A stretch of DNA of 64,000 nt. It comes from Oculatella sp. LEGE 06141. Its GTDB lineage: Bacteria > Cyanobacteriota > Cyanobacteriia > Elainellales > Elainellaceae. The stretch spans positions 62,001-126,000 of the forward strand of contig NZ_JADEWO010000006.1 in NCBI RefSeq assembly GCF_015207605.1, read 5' to 3'. A program made the translations under genes and the position numbers. The notes below the pieces were generated by a model. That model was not told where the DNA came from. It saw only the letters and a list, made by a program, of their open reading frames with translations, and made no database searches. Below, in pieces: positions 19,059 through 28,524 of the stretch (the stretch's first letter is position 1; every line of letters begins with the position of its first letter).

Positions 19059-19694
19059 ATGCAGCGGCAACCAGTGTGGCTGATAGGAATCGGGATCGGT
19101 GTCAGCGGGTTGGTGTGGCCGCTTGAGGTGGCGATCGCCTCACTTCCATCCCCACCTCAAGCTTTGCTAGCTCAAACGCCTTCCGAAGCGTCTGATTCTA
19201 CTCGTCTACGCTCAAGCTGCCCTGCTGATCTAGAAACCCTGGTAGCTCTCTTGCTGCACGATTTGCCAGCGTATACCAACCGTGTGCGGCAACGGGCGAT
19301 CGGCAGAAACCGCAGCGCCAACGTGCCGGGATATATGCTGCTCGCTGCTCGTCCCGAATTTGACCCGTTGACCCTTGGCCCCGGTGAGTATGTGGCCGGA
19401 ATCCCAGCCGATAGCGATACCACTCAGGTCTTTTTTACCACGCTGGAACGTCAATACGTCAGCAATACAGCCGTTAACCTGCAACACTATCACTGGCTGT
19501 TTTTAACGCAGACGATGGATGGCCACTGGCGATTAGTGCTGATGATTTCTCGAATTGGCGGTTATCCAGCCAGCGATCCACCCTCTCCACCGCAAGACAG
19601 CAGCTATGGCGTGGTCGCTCAATCCATTCGCCTGTGGTTAAGAGACTGTCGGGCAGGACGGGTGCGATCGCCGCAGAGCATCGAAACCAGGTAG
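19059..19694 (+). CDS. Secreted or periplasmic protein of unknown function
   Basis: A 211-residue protein with a likely signal sequence (PVWLIGIGIGVSGLVWPLEVAIAS, about residues 4-28). The mature part has CPADLETLVALLLHDLPAYTNRVRQRA and a beta-rich core ending QSIRLWLRDCRAGRVR. The two Cys (about 54 and 199) could form a disulfide. Similar proteins next to pyrF occur in cyanobacteria, as far as I recall, but I cannot name a family. It starts 14 bases after pyrF and is probably co-transcribed with it. Confidence 0.75.
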   Translation: MQRQPVWLIGIGIGVSGLVWPLEVAIASLPSPPQALLAQTPSEASDSTRLRSSCPADLETLVALLLHDLPAYTNRVRQRAIGRNRSANVPGYMLLAARPEFDPLTLGPGEYVAGIPADSDTTQVFFTTLERQYVSNTAVNLQHYHWLFLTQTMDGHWRLVLMISRIGGYPASDPPSPPQDSSYGVVAQSIRLWLRDCRAGRVRSPQSIETR

Positions 19695-19741
19695 ATAGCA
19701 GACCTCTCAAGATAGATCCCAACAGAACCGCTTGCATCTGA

Positions 19742-20440
19742 CTACGACGCTCGGATCTCGTCTAACTTGGTACGAACCGCCTGAATATCTTGCCACATCA
19801 GCCATTTGGGGCTGCCCTTATCGCGGGATTGGTTCCGCAGCAAATAGGCCGGATGGAAGATGGGCATACACTGCCGATTATCCCACTCGAGCCACTGCCC
19901 GCGAATTTTTGTGATCCCGCGTTTGTCTCCGGTAATGCCACGCACGGCTGACGCGCCAGTTAACAAAATGATTTTGGGATCAATCAAACGAATTTGCTCT
20001 ATCAAATAAGGACGACAGGCATCCATTTCTTCGATCGCCGGGGTTCGGTTTCCGGGCGGGCGACACTTGACAATATTGGAAATATAGACATCGTCTTCTG
20101 TGAGCTTAACCGATGCCAAAATCCTGTCTAAGAGTTGTCCGGCTTTACCCACAAACGGCATACCCGTTTCATCTTCATTCTGCCCTGGTCCTTCCCCCAC
20201 AATCATGATGTCAGCGTTGGGATTGCCCCGTCCGACCACAGCATGAGTGCGGGTTGCACCCAGGCCGCAACGCTGGCAACGATTGCAATGTTCTACGATC
20301 GGGTCGATGCTGGCATAGGTACCGGGCGGAATCGGAATTTTTGCATCTGTCGGAATCAAATCTGGATCAAAATTTGCGGGGGGTGCAGAGTCCGCAACCT
20401 CATTGACGTTAAACAAATCGATTTGATCTTGACTAGCCAT
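19742..20440 (-). CDS. Family 4 uracil-DNA glycosylase (4Fe-4S)
   Basis: Removes uracil from DNA. 232 residues from the ATG at 20440, [11 protein letters not shown]. Longer frames (to 20647) would run into the upstream glycosyltransferase gene and look non-coding. Cluster ligands are in [14 protein letters not shown] and, later, [11 protein letters not shown] and DACRPYL; the uracil-binding motif [20 protein letters not shown] and the HPAYLLRN motif are intact. It is the last gene of a minus-strand run starting with the HpsL-like gene, 137 bases after the GT4 stop, so co-transcription is uncertain and no functional link with polysaccharide synthesis is implied. Confidence 0.93.
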   Translation of the reverse strand: MASQDQIDLFNVNEVADSAPPANFDPDLIPTDAKIPIPPGTYASIDPIVEHCNRCQRCGLGATRTHAVVGRGNPNADIMIVGEGPGQNEDETGMPFVGKAGQLLDRILASVKLTEDDVYISNIVKCRPPGNRTPAIEEMDACRPYLIEQIRLIDPKIILLTGASAVRGITGDKRGITKIRGQWLEWDNRQCMPIFHPAYLLRNQSRDKGSPKWLMWQDIQAVRTKLDEIRAS

Positions 20441-20577
20441 GAACCTATATAGAAGCAGTATCCAACCCTGAAGAACCAGCAAAACAGCCGTAAGCTTACT
20501 AATTTTAGGACTAATTGCGGCAGTCTGAGGGGAATCGCAAGAGGGATTTTGCTTCAATTGTGACGCACTAGCGCCGA

Positions 20578-21813
20578 TTATGTCCTGATGCGGGTCTGCA
20601 CGATTTGTTGATAAGCATGGATCATTTGTTGGGCGATCGCTTCCCAACTATAGTGAGTTGCCGCATGAGTATGAGCCTGCAACCCTCTATACTGGCGCTC
20701 CTCTGGGTTCTGCAATGCCGTTCGCAGCGCAGTGGTGAGTGCAGCAGCATCACAGGTCGCAACCCAGCCCGCTTTTGCCTGCTCAATTTCGCCACAGATA
20801 TGAACCTGGTCTGAGATGACAACAGGCACCCCAGCGGCCATCGCTTCTGCGACAGCGATACCGAAATTCTCGTAATAGGACGGCAGCACAAACACATCCG
20901 CGGCTTGCAGCAGTGAGGCTTTTGCTGCACCCGTGACAAATCCGGTGATGGTTGTGTGCGGTGCCAACGCAGAGGTTTGAATTCGATTGCCAATCTGACG
21001 CTCGTAGGCTGGATCTTGAGGATTGGCACCCGCCAGCACGAAATGAAAGCGAACGCCCTCTGCCAAAAGTTGTTCCAGGGCTGGCAAGAGTAGATCAAAC
21101 CCCTTTTTCGGATCGATGCGAGACAAGAAGAGGAGTAGAGGGCGATCGCTCGGTATCCCCCAACGGTGAGGGAGCGGGGCAGCAGCCTTTCCGTCTTTGC
21201 CTTGCTCTGGTAAACGCACGCCTAGCGGAATTACTAAATCGGTTGTGGTCACGCCAAACCGCTCAGACACCTGCGCTTCCTGGAGGCTGGTGAAGTGAAT
21301 GGCAGCGGCACCTGCTAAATTGGGTTTCTCTAGCAGCGCCGCATATCCCTGCTTGAGGTAGCGCTTTTTGCGTAAATCGGCTGGATCGAGCGTGCCCAAT
21401 GGACGCAAAATATAGGGCAAGCCCTGCCTGCGTGCGATCGTTGCAGCTACGGTACTCACCGGAGAAAACAGCGCATGAATATGGGCTATATCAAACCCAT
21501 TGGCATGATGCGCTAGCCAGGAAAGCAAGTGCCGCGAGAATTTGTACCGTCGAAACGGCGAACAGCGAAAATAGCGAATTTGATAGCCATCTTGCCAAAC
21601 TGGATGATCGAGCGGCACGTCTAAGGGCAACTGGCCAGTATCCCCGTTGGCATCAGTCGTCAGGATGGTGACCTCGACTCCAGCATCCGCCAGTGCAGCC
21701 GACAACCCCAACACCATCTGGCTGGGGCCACCATAGACCAGCGAAATAGACGGTACGATTTGCAGAATTCGAAGCGGCTGACCCATAGCACTATCCCCTC
21801 GCGGTTGGACCAT
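20578..21813 (-). CDS. GT4 glycosyltransferase, Hps-like
   Basis: A 411-residue retaining GT-B glycosyltransferase. N-terminal acceptor motif LQIVPSISLVYGGPSQMVLG; donor-site region LLFLSRIDPKKGFDLLL and the E-x7-E motif in YYENFGIAVAEAMAAGVPVV. It resembles the GT4 enzymes of the hormogonium polysaccharide loci of Nostoc (HpsO/HpsP type), which is recall and not a computed match. The ATG overlaps the stop of the GT2 gene by one base (TGATG), showing translational coupling; MGQPLRILQ ten codons on is an alternative start. Sugar specificity is unknown. Confidence 0.85.
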   Translation of the reverse strand: MVQPRGDSAMGQPLRILQIVPSISLVYGGPSQMVLGLSAALADAGVEVTILTTDANGDTGQLPLDVPLDHPVWQDGYQIRYFRCSPFRRYKFSRHLLSWLAHHANGFDIAHIHALFSPVSTVAATIARRQGLPYILRPLGTLDPADLRKKRYLKQGYAALLEKPNLAGAAAIHFTSLQEAQVSERFGVTTTDLVIPLGVRLPEQGKDGKAAAPLPHRWGIPSDRPLLLFLSRIDPKKGFDLLLPALEQLLAEGVRFHFVLAGANPQDPAYERQIGNRIQTSALAPHTTITGFVTGAAKASLLQAADVFVLPSYYENFGIAVAEAMAAGVPVVISDQVHICGEIEQAKAGWVATCDAAALTTALRTALQNPEERQYRGLQAHTHAATHYSWEAIAQQMIHAYQQIVQTRIRT

Positions 21814-22880
21814 CAAGAGGATGCAGTTGGGACGGATGGCAAAGGCAAAACCGCTGCCGCAGCGTACTGGTCTTGCCGACTGTAGACCTGCCCATCATCC
21901 CAAATCGCTTGGATAAGAGTACCCACTGCTCGCAGCAGTCCCAGTGTGTAAGACCCAACGCGTCCTAAAATCTTCGGCAGGGCACGGCTCTTGCGCGAAG
22001 GCGGTTTACCCAGCACTTGATAGTTGAATAAGGCGATCGCAAACCGCAATAGTTGAGAAACAGTAAGGCTTTTGAACGCCATCCAAAAATGGTTATGGTA
22101 AAACGTGATTTGATATTGCAGCGATCGCGTGCTGATATCGTGACAGCCACCCGTTTCTTCACCTAAATGCACCAGGTAAGCCTCCGGGTCGTACCAAATG
22201 GTGTACCCCGTCGATCGCATTCGCAAACAGAAGTCCGATTCTTCCCGAACGGCGCTGCCCCGAAACCGCTCATCAAACCAGAGGCCGTGCTGTTCAAACA
22301 GTGCCCGACGGAAGGACATGTTGCAGCCCCTTGCTGTCAAGACTGGTTGCGGCAAAACGGTGTGAACCAGATTGAGGTGAAACCAACCAATAGCCGGATC
22401 AAGCGCCTCTGGTGGAAGCTGCTGGATGGTTAGCCCAACGTCGGCTTCAGCTAATTTTTGCCGATCGAGTACTCGTCCCGCCACCGCACCAATGTGAGGC
22501 TGCCTCTGATAATGACGGGCATGGGCAGCCAAAAAGCCTGCCGGTAGCTGCACATCGTCATCCAGAAAGACAATTACCTCCCCCACGGAGCGACGAACGC
22601 CATAGTTCCGTGCCCCTGGCAAGCTAGCCCAATCAAGCTTAAATAACCGAATCGCCTGCTGCTGAACCAGTTCTTCTAAATAGGCTTGTGTTTCAGGCTC
22701 GTGAACCGGAGTTTGATCTACTACTATGACTTCAAAGCTGGGATAGGTTTGCTGAAGCACCTCTGCCAGCGTTTCTCGCAAGGTCTGTTCACGACCGTAA
22801 GTTGGCACGATTACGGAAATTAAAGGCATTGTCACAGGCGATCGCTCCTCGTTGCAAGGGCTTCCATCATAAAGAGACAT
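21813..22880 (-). CDS. GT2 glycosyltransferase, Hps-like
   Basis: A 355-residue inverting family 2 glycosyltransferase. GT-A signature: ISVIVPTYGREQTLRETLAE, then GARNYGVRRSVGEVIVFLDDDVQLP with the metal-binding DDD, and a later EESDFCLRMRSTGYTIWYDP block. Close in form to HpsN-type enzymes. No membrane helix is certain; a C-terminal amphipathic part may bind the membrane. An internal ATG at 22829 (MPLISVIVPTYGRE) is an equally good start. It lies 43 bases after the HpsL-like gene and overlaps the GT4 gene. Confidence 0.87.
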   Translation of the reverse strand: MSLYDGSPCNEERSPVTMPLISVIVPTYGREQTLRETLAEVLQQTYPSFEVIVVDQTPVHEPETQAYLEELVQQQAIRLFKLDWASLPGARNYGVRRSVGEVIVFLDDDVQLPAGFLAAHARHYQRQPHIGAVAGRVLDRQKLAEADVGLTIQQLPPEALDPAIGWFHLNLVHTVLPQPVLTARGCNMSFRRALFEQHGLWFDERFRGSAVREESDFCLRMRSTGYTIWYDPEAYLVHLGEETGGCHDISTRSLQYQITFYHNHFWMAFKSLTVSQLLRFAIALFNYQVLGKPPSRKSRALPKILGRVGSYTLGLLRAVGTLIQAIWDDGQVYSRQDQYAAAAVLPLPSVPTASS

Positions 22881-22923
22881 TCAATAGGATCAATATGCCC
22901 TAACTTCTATATATCCCTCTCGC

Positions 22924-24555
22924 TCAGGCGAAACCCGACCGTTTCAGCCGCCGTCGTTTAGTGCTAACGGGCTGATCTTTACGAGAGGCTTCCAGACGTT
23001 CTGCCCGTTCAATATCGGGAAGTCGCAAGATCACACCTGCAAAAAACCAGTAATAGACCGCCACTGGATCAACATCCAGCGGGTAGTAGTAAGTGTTGTA
23101 GCTAATGAATAAAACGAAGACCCAGAGCGACGCCCCCAAATTTCGCAAACCGCGATCGCGTAGACCTCGGTAGGCTTTGAACGTGACATACACTAAAACG
23201 GTAACGACCAGCAAGAAGGCTAACGCACCAAATGGCCCCACTTCGTAGATGAGCTTGGGATAGTAGGTTTCAATTAACGCCGTTTCTCCCAGCGTTCGTG
23301 CAGAATTGGTTGCCCGACCCAATCCGCGCCCCAGTAATTCCGATGAGCGAGTGACCCACTGAAATTGATCGACGATAAACTGATGCGGTGGCGACGCATT
23401 CCAGCGGCTCTCAAAACTGTCGAGCCGTTGTTGTAACACATCAGGATTCTGGAGTGCCGCTACCCCCAACAAGAGCAACAACCCAAACGCGGTGGGAATA
23501 AATCGTTTCAGGTTAGCCACCTGCCCCGTGAGTAGCAGCAGCAGCACAAAGGTAAACGGAACCAGCGCCAGCGCCACTCGCTGCCCCGACAGCACTGCCA
23601 TAATAAACACGGCGGCTAGCGACGTTAACCCCAGCGTTCGCCAGTGAGCTTTAGGATCGTTAAACGCTGTGGCAAAGGCCAGAAACCCTGCCGAAATCAA
23701 AAACCAGCCCCATTGCCAGGGAGCCACAAACGTTCCTGGCAGGCGGATTTGACCATGCTGGGGACTGTACAAAACAGAACCACCTACAAAACATCGAGCG
23801 TCCAGGGCTGCCTTGAACTGAGCGGCTCCTTCTGCAAACCGGGTGCCTTCGCATCGCCCTGTTTTTAAAAGGAGATACTGCATGAAACACAGTCCGCAGC
23901 ACACCAGGATCAAAATGACGGTCAACCGCATCAAAAATAATAGATCGTTGCGATCGCGCAATAGATAGTAAGCACAAACAATTAGAGGCACATAGCCAAT
24001 GAGAACCTTCAGCCCCAAAATTCCCATAAACAAAGGCTGTTCGTCGCCATCGGCTGCAAACTGCTGCGACATATTGACCAGCAGCATCGTTAACATACAT
24101 AGCGCTAGCAGCAGGGCTAAAGGTGCAACAAGCTGTTTCGAAACGATAATAGGCAGTTTTTCACGACGACAATACTGGATGACCCCAATGAGCGCAGGAA
24201 TATAAAATCCGTCCTTAGCAAGCTGAAGGAGAGGGCTGTTGCCAAGGGTATAGGTAATAGTGCCACTGAAGGGCATGTAGATCAGGAAAGCCCAAAGCGC
24301 CTGACGCGGATATTTGAACGATAGGGACGTACAGAGTACCCCCATTGCCGCCCCCAATCCGAGTTTTGGGCCACTCGCCAATCCCAGAAGGAAGCCGATG
24401 ATCGCCGAGAAAAAGACTGCAAAGGTTGTAAAGGTAACCAGTTCTTTCCGCAGACGTTCTGCTTTGCGACGTTGTGCCAGTCGTTCTTTCAGGCTTAACG
24501 GCTGAGGATCTGAAACGGTACCCTGCTGCTTCTGTTTTTGTTTGGTCTTTAACAT
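22924..24555 (-). CDS. O-antigen polymerase/ligase-like protein (HpsL-like)
   Basis: A 543-residue protein with a basic, Lys/Gln-rich N-terminus, about 11-12 transmembrane helices, a large periplasmic loop (about 245-285 and again 370-430) and a basic C-terminal tail. This is the Wzy/WaaL-type layout of enzymes that polymerise polysaccharide repeat units outside the membrane. Segments such as FKYPRQALWAFLIYMPFSGT match HpsL, required for hormogonium polysaccharide in Nostoc, as I remember it. First gene of a minus-strand unit with GT2 and GT4 genes, so a locus for exported polysaccharide is a sound inference. Confidence 0.75.
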   Translation of the reverse strand: MLKTKQKQKQQGTVSDPQPLSLKERLAQRRKAERLRKELVTFTTFAVFFSAIIGFLLGLASGPKLGLGAAMGVLCTSLSFKYPRQALWAFLIYMPFSGTITYTLGNSPLLQLAKDGFYIPALIGVIQYCRREKLPIIVSKQLVAPLALLLALCMLTMLLVNMSQQFAADGDEQPLFMGILGLKVLIGYVPLIVCAYYLLRDRNDLLFLMRLTVILILVCCGLCFMQYLLLKTGRCEGTRFAEGAAQFKAALDARCFVGGSVLYSPQHGQIRLPGTFVAPWQWGWFLISAGFLAFATAFNDPKAHWRTLGLTSLAAVFIMAVLSGQRVALALVPFTFVLLLLLTGQVANLKRFIPTAFGLLLLLGVAALQNPDVLQQRLDSFESRWNASPPHQFIVDQFQWVTRSSELLGRGLGRATNSARTLGETALIETYYPKLIYEVGPFGALAFLLVVTVLVYVTFKAYRGLRDRGLRNLGASLWVFVLFISYNTYYYPLDVDPVAVYYWFFAGVILRLPDIERAERLEASRKDQPVSTKRRRLKRSGFA

Positions 24556-24788
24556 AAGCAGTCACATTCAGTGGCGGTGCATTCCGAGCGTAACACTTGC
24601 GCTCGATGGTTTCATTTGTAACCACACGGATTTTTGAACGGTTCCATTCACGCAGGTAAAGTTGCGTGACGAACACCTGTTGAAGTGTCATAGTCTTAGC
24701 GCAAAAAGTTCCCGAAATTTTGCACACTGCTATTACTAGAGCAACGGCTATCGATTCAGCGAGGCTCGCCAGGGGCTTTGAGGTAGGT

Positions 24789-26273
24789 ATGGTTTCAGAT
24801 AAATTTCGGCGACAGCTCCGCCACGAAGCTGAGCAATGGCAAGACGATGGCATTATCAGTGCGGATCAATACCAGCAGTTAGCTAAACGGTACGAACTGC
24901 ATGAATTTGATGTGGCAGCACGCGATCGCTTCATCGTTGTGCTGCTTGGGTTAGGCAGCCTGTTACTGGGTCTAGGCATCATCACCTTTGTGGCGGCAAA
25001 CTGGCAAGCTATTCCGCGATTGGCCAAGCTGCTACTGCTGATGAGCTTGTTTGTTGGGGTTAACGCCTCTGGGTTTTATTTGTGGAAGCGGGTACCCAAC
25101 TTACCCAATGGGCGAGAGCGCTGGCAGCAACGGCTAGGGCAGGGATTGTTGCTATTGGGAGCGCTGATTCTGGGTGCCAATATGGCGTTGATGAGCCAGA
25201 TGTATCACCTGAGCGGCTCTGCATACGAGCTTTGTCTGGCCTGGGGGTTAGGCGTATTGATCATGGCCTACAGCCTGCAGCTCACTTCTATTGGCGTATT
25301 GTCTATTGTCGTGACGGGCATTGGCTACTGGTTGGGCATTCAGGAGTTAACGGCCACAGGAATGCTGCCTGCACTGAGCCTGCTGATGCAGTATATGCCG
25401 ATCGCCGCTGGGATTATGTTTTTGCCGCTGGCTTACTGGTGCCGATCGAGAGCCATTTTTGTCCTGGGAGCGATCGCCATCTTCTCCTCATTCGAAGTGG
25501 TAATAACAGATCTGGGTCGCCTGTTTTCGGACGCACCAGGTGGTGTTGTAGCCATTGCCCTGACGCTGCCACCTGCTTTTTTGTGGAGCTATGATGACAC
25601 GCTCTGGTTCCAACTGTTGAAGCGGCCTTTACCCCAGGGAGACCAAGCCCGTCCCTTTCAACCCCTGGCACGAGGGTTAGCCCTGCTTTATCTGATTGTC
25701 TTAATTTATGTTCTGTCGTTTCATCAAGTGTGGTTTGACTACACTCCCGACTCGCCTTTGGCGCAAGGGAGCCGCCTCTGGAGTACCGGACTACCGCTTT
25801 TACTCAATCTCAATCTGCTGGTGTTAGTTGGTTTAACCGTAGTGCAATGGGGGCGATTACCCCGCCGCAATCGCTGGACGAAGAAACGGCGCTTTGAGCA
25901 AACCGACCTGGCTGTACTGGCCTTACTTGGCGTTGTGGCAGTGGTTGCATTTTGGCATTGGAGCGTGTTTCCAATTCAGGCAATCGCCACGATCGCCTTC
26001 AATGTTGTGCTGTTCTTGCTAGCAGCCGTGCTAATGCGCGAGGGGTTGGCCGGAGGTTACCGCCGCCTGTTCTGGAGCAGTATGGTACTGCTCGCCCTGC
26101 AAATTCTGAGCCGCATGTTGGAATACAACACGGGATTGCTGCTCAAATCGTTAGCCTTCGTATTGTGTGGCGTAGTGGTTATTGTGGTCGGGCTGTGGTT
26201 TGAGCGCTATGTTCGTACCCTCAATTCATCCGCTACTCTTGTCTCTCCATCGTCTCAGGAGGATTTGTCATGA
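24789..26273 (+). CDS. DUF2157 membrane protein
   Basis: A 494-residue polytopic protein. The N-terminal soluble part (about 1-45: ISADQYQQLAKRYEL) and first helices (VLLGLGSLLLGLGIITFVAANWQ) form the DUF2157 domain, whose FVAANW(Q/E) motif is characteristic. About a dozen further helices follow. Function unknown. I chose the ATG at 24789 (MVSDKFRR), preceded by GAGGTAGG; an upstream TTG would add an unlikely 23 residues. It overlaps the next gene by four bases (ATGA), a common arrangement of this pair. Confidence 0.85.
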   Translation: MVSDKFRRQLRHEAEQWQDDGIISADQYQQLAKRYELHEFDVAARDRFIVVLLGLGSLLLGLGIITFVAANWQAIPRLAKLLLLMSLFVGVNASGFYLWKRVPNLPNGRERWQQRLGQGLLLLGALILGANMALMSQMYHLSGSAYELCLAWGLGVLIMAYSLQLTSIGVLSIVVTGIGYWLGIQELTATGMLPALSLLMQYMPIAAGIMFLPLAYWCRSRAIFVLGAIAIFSSFEVVITDLGRLFSDAPGGVVAIALTLPPAFLWSYDDTLWFQLLKRPLPQGDQARPFQPLARGLALLYLIVLIYVLSFHQVWFDYTPDSPLAQGSRLWSTGLPLLLNLNLLVLVGLTVVQWGRLPRRNRWTKKRRFEQTDLAVLALLGVVAVVAFWHWSVFPIQAIATIAFNVVLFLLAAVLMREGLAGGYRRLFWSSMVLLALQILSRMLEYNTGLLLKSLAFVLCGVVVIVVGLWFERYVRTLNSSATLVSPSSQEDLS

Positions 26274-26956
26274 TATCCAAGCGTTCAACCTCACCATCAA
26301 CCGCTCCGGTCTTTTCGCCGCTTCTGCCAAACCAAATTCCGGGTCGGCGGTTCTGGTTGCCGCTGGTTGCTCAAGCCCTGCTTATTTTAGCCATTCCTGC
26401 CCAGGCGATTTATACCCACGTCACAGGGACAACGATTGTGCTACAAACGGGGCCAGTTGACCCCTACGATTTCTTTCGTGGCTATTACGTGACCCTGAGC
26501 TACGACATTTCCAATCCCACGACGCTCCAAAACCTACCGGGGTGGGATACGGTGGTTGACGCAGCTACAGCGAATGTGGCTGAACCTTCAACTGCGAATG
26601 CTGCCCCATCGCTCTTTGCAGCGGGTCAGGAGTTCTACATCATTTTGCAGGCACCCCAAACGCTAACGGCACAACCACCCCAGACCTGGGAGCCAGTGGA
26701 AGTGAGTGCCGATCGCCCTACCAACCTGGCCGAGAATCAGGTTGCGCTCCAGGGTATGTATCGGCGCAATCGCATCACGTATGGCGTGGAGACATACTAT
26801 ATCCCCGAAAATCAACGAGTTGAGATTAATGACCAAATCAACCAGCTTCAGGCTCTCCAGGGAAATGCCCCATTCGTGGTTGAGGTTAAAGTCACTGCGG
26901 ACGGTCATGCCGTTCCGTTAGGGCTATGGCTGAAAGACCAGTACTACCGCTTCTAA
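26270..26956 (+). CDS. GDYXXLXY domain protein
   Basis: A 228-residue protein with one N-terminal membrane helix (WLPLVAQALLILAIPAQAI, about 25-45) and an extracytoplasmic domain. The family's namesake motif appears as RGYYVTLSYDI, with Y in place of the Asp. The C-terminal block VEVKVTADGHAVPLGLWLKDQ is conserved in the family. It is translationally coupled to the DUF2157 gene, and the two probably act together in the membrane, but no activity is established for either. Confidence 0.85.
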   Translation: MISKRSTSPSTAPVFSPLLPNQIPGRRFWLPLVAQALLILAIPAQAIYTHVTGTTIVLQTGPVDPYDFFRGYYVTLSYDISNPTTLQNLPGWDTVVDAATANVAEPSTANAAPSLFAAGQEFYIILQAPQTLTAQPPQTWEPVEVSADRPTNLAENQVALQGMYRRNRITYGVETYYIPENQRVEINDQINQLQALQGNAPFVVEVKVTADGHAVPLGLWLKDQYYRF

Positions 26957-26991
26957 CCAATCACGGAAGACCATGCACCCTGATGAATGGA

Positions 26992-28314
26992 TTAGCCTCT
27001 GGATGCGGCTTGGAACACGGTTGATAAAGGCGATCGCTGCGAGCGGGGTTTGGAAGCAGGTGCCCGGTTAGACGACGACATCAAACAACTGGCACAACCA
27101 CACTGAGCCGTCGTTGCAGGTGCAGCAGAGCGGAGTCCAGCAATGCGGAGGCGAGCAAAGCGTGGATCGACAGGGGGTTGCAACGTGCTGATAGGCGCAT
27201 TCTGTGCGGCTTTGCTGTAGTCTACCGTGTAGCCAAGATCGTTCAGAATGGCCAGATCGAGCACCGTCGGCAGTTTTCTTGTTCCAGGCGTGGCTCGCGG
27301 CGACATCAACGTTTCGCCAGAGGTGCCAAACTGATATCCCGCCAGCGTATGGCTACTGCCTGAAGCCTCCAGTGGAATAGGTTGCCCACCGTTCAGAGCG
27401 ATCGCATTGGCACCGCTAAAACTGTTGCCCACCGTTTGATTGGTGAAGGCGTTAACACCAGAGGGGCCATTTAAGAAACCCAGTACATGACCCATTTCAT
27501 GAACAGCCGTAAAAATGAAATCGAAACTGCTGGCAGGAATATCCGTTGCCGTATCGGGCGTTGAATCAAAAAACCAGTTAGTGTTTGTGTTGAAAGCGAT
27601 CGACCCTAACCAGGGTTGAAACTTGGAGCCAGTATATCGGGGCTGGTTCGGCGGATCGCCAGAGGGACCTCCCAGGGCTAATGTGCCAGAGGACAACGGG
27701 CGCGCGCCAACAAAAATCATTACGTCATCAATCACCTTATCGGTGACAAATTCTGCAAGTACCTCGCCAGTCAACGGGTTGGAAATGGAAGGCGTTCGGG
27801 TGCCAATTGGAGTGTCGGGAAATTCATCCAGAATAATATTTTCCCAAATGTTGGCCGCTGCATTGAGAGCGGCTTTTCGCTCTGGGGTAAACCAACCGTT
27901 ATCAAAACGGTAGTCAAACTGGATGTTGAACGGTTTAGCCGCCGCCGCAACAGCCGTCGGATTACTGTCGATCGCCTTGGTTGTCAGGCGATAGGAGGTG
28001 CTAACCTTGTTGTTTCTGGGAAAAACACGAATGAAGTACGTTCCTGGATCGAGGGTTTGTTGAATCGATTCGGGTCGGGTTCCCTGGCGGGCAGAACGCT
28101 TTAATACTTTGCCTGCTGCATCCAGCAGCGCCATATTAGCATCGGCTTTGAGGTCTTTGAGCGCAAGGGTAACGTTACTGCTTGTGTTTAGCTTGAAACG
28201 ATAAACATCATTTGGATCGAATCGGTTGACTGAATCTCTAACGGATTTAAGCGTATTGGATAGGGAGATGCTTCTGGCTCGATTTCGGGTATTACCTGCG
28301 CGATCGGCAATCAT
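26992..28314 (-). CDS. PPC-domain metalloprotease-like protein (NF038122-like)
   Basis: A 440-residue protein. Residues 1-115 form a bacterial pre-peptidase C-terminal (PPC) beta domain (NRFDPNDVYRFKL ... GTYFIRVF). The protease-like part follows: zinc motif HEMGHVLGFLN (H272, E273, H276) with Asn at the third-ligand position of HExxHxxGxxH; H322 in SGSSHTLAGYQ could be the third ligand. GETLMSPRATPGTRKLPTVLDLAILNDLGY is the typical C-terminal part. There is no signal peptide, as in many cyanobacterial PPC proteins thought to leave by type I secretion. The tail carries CGCASC, unusual for an exported protein. ATG at 28314 preferred over an upstream TTG. Confidence 0.8.
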   Translation of the reverse strand: MIADRAGNTRNRARSISLSNTLKSVRDSVNRFDPNDVYRFKLNTSSNVTLALKDLKADANMALLDAAGKVLKRSARQGTRPESIQQTLDPGTYFIRVFPRNNKVSTSYRLTTKAIDSNPTAVAAAAKPFNIQFDYRFDNGWFTPERKAALNAAANIWENIILDEFPDTPIGTRTPSISNPLTGEVLAEFVTDKVIDDVMIFVGARPLSSGTLALGGPSGDPPNQPRYTGSKFQPWLGSIAFNTNTNWFFDSTPDTATDIPASSFDFIFTAVHEMGHVLGFLNGPSGVNAFTNQTVGNSFSGANAIALNGGQPIPLEASGSSHTLAGYQFGTSGETLMSPRATPGTRKLPTVLDLAILNDLGYTVDYSKAAQNAPISTLQPPVDPRFARLRIAGLRSAAPATTAQCGCASCLMSSSNRAPASKPRSQRSPLSTVFQAASRG

Positions 28315-28447
28315 AAGCAATGCTTCAATCCTAAATACAACACAGCACAGAATCGGCTGAGTTCAGTCAATCGACAAACTCAGCCTTTTCGAAGTCCTCT
28401 CCTCAAGACGGATGTGGGAGCTATAAAGTTGCCGAAAAAAAGTTGCC

Positions 28448-28476
28448 AAAAAAAAAGGATGCCCAGTTTTGCATCC
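28448..28476 (-). terminator. Rho-independent terminator of sppA
   Basis: Read on the minus strand, GGATGC (28476-28471) pairs with GCATCC (28462-28457) around an 8-base loop, followed by a run of nine T (28456-28448). It lies about 50 bases after the sppA stop. Confidence 0.75.
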
Positions 28477-28524
28477 CTTAAATACTGAGTTCAGTTGGCA
28501 AATTCAGTTCATTTCGATCGCCGC

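Noticed and set aside
20441-20647. Longer uracil-DNA glycosylase start at 20647
   Set aside because: The extension overlaps the glycosyltransferase 3' end and is unlike coding sequence; homologous proteins begin near the ATG at 20440.
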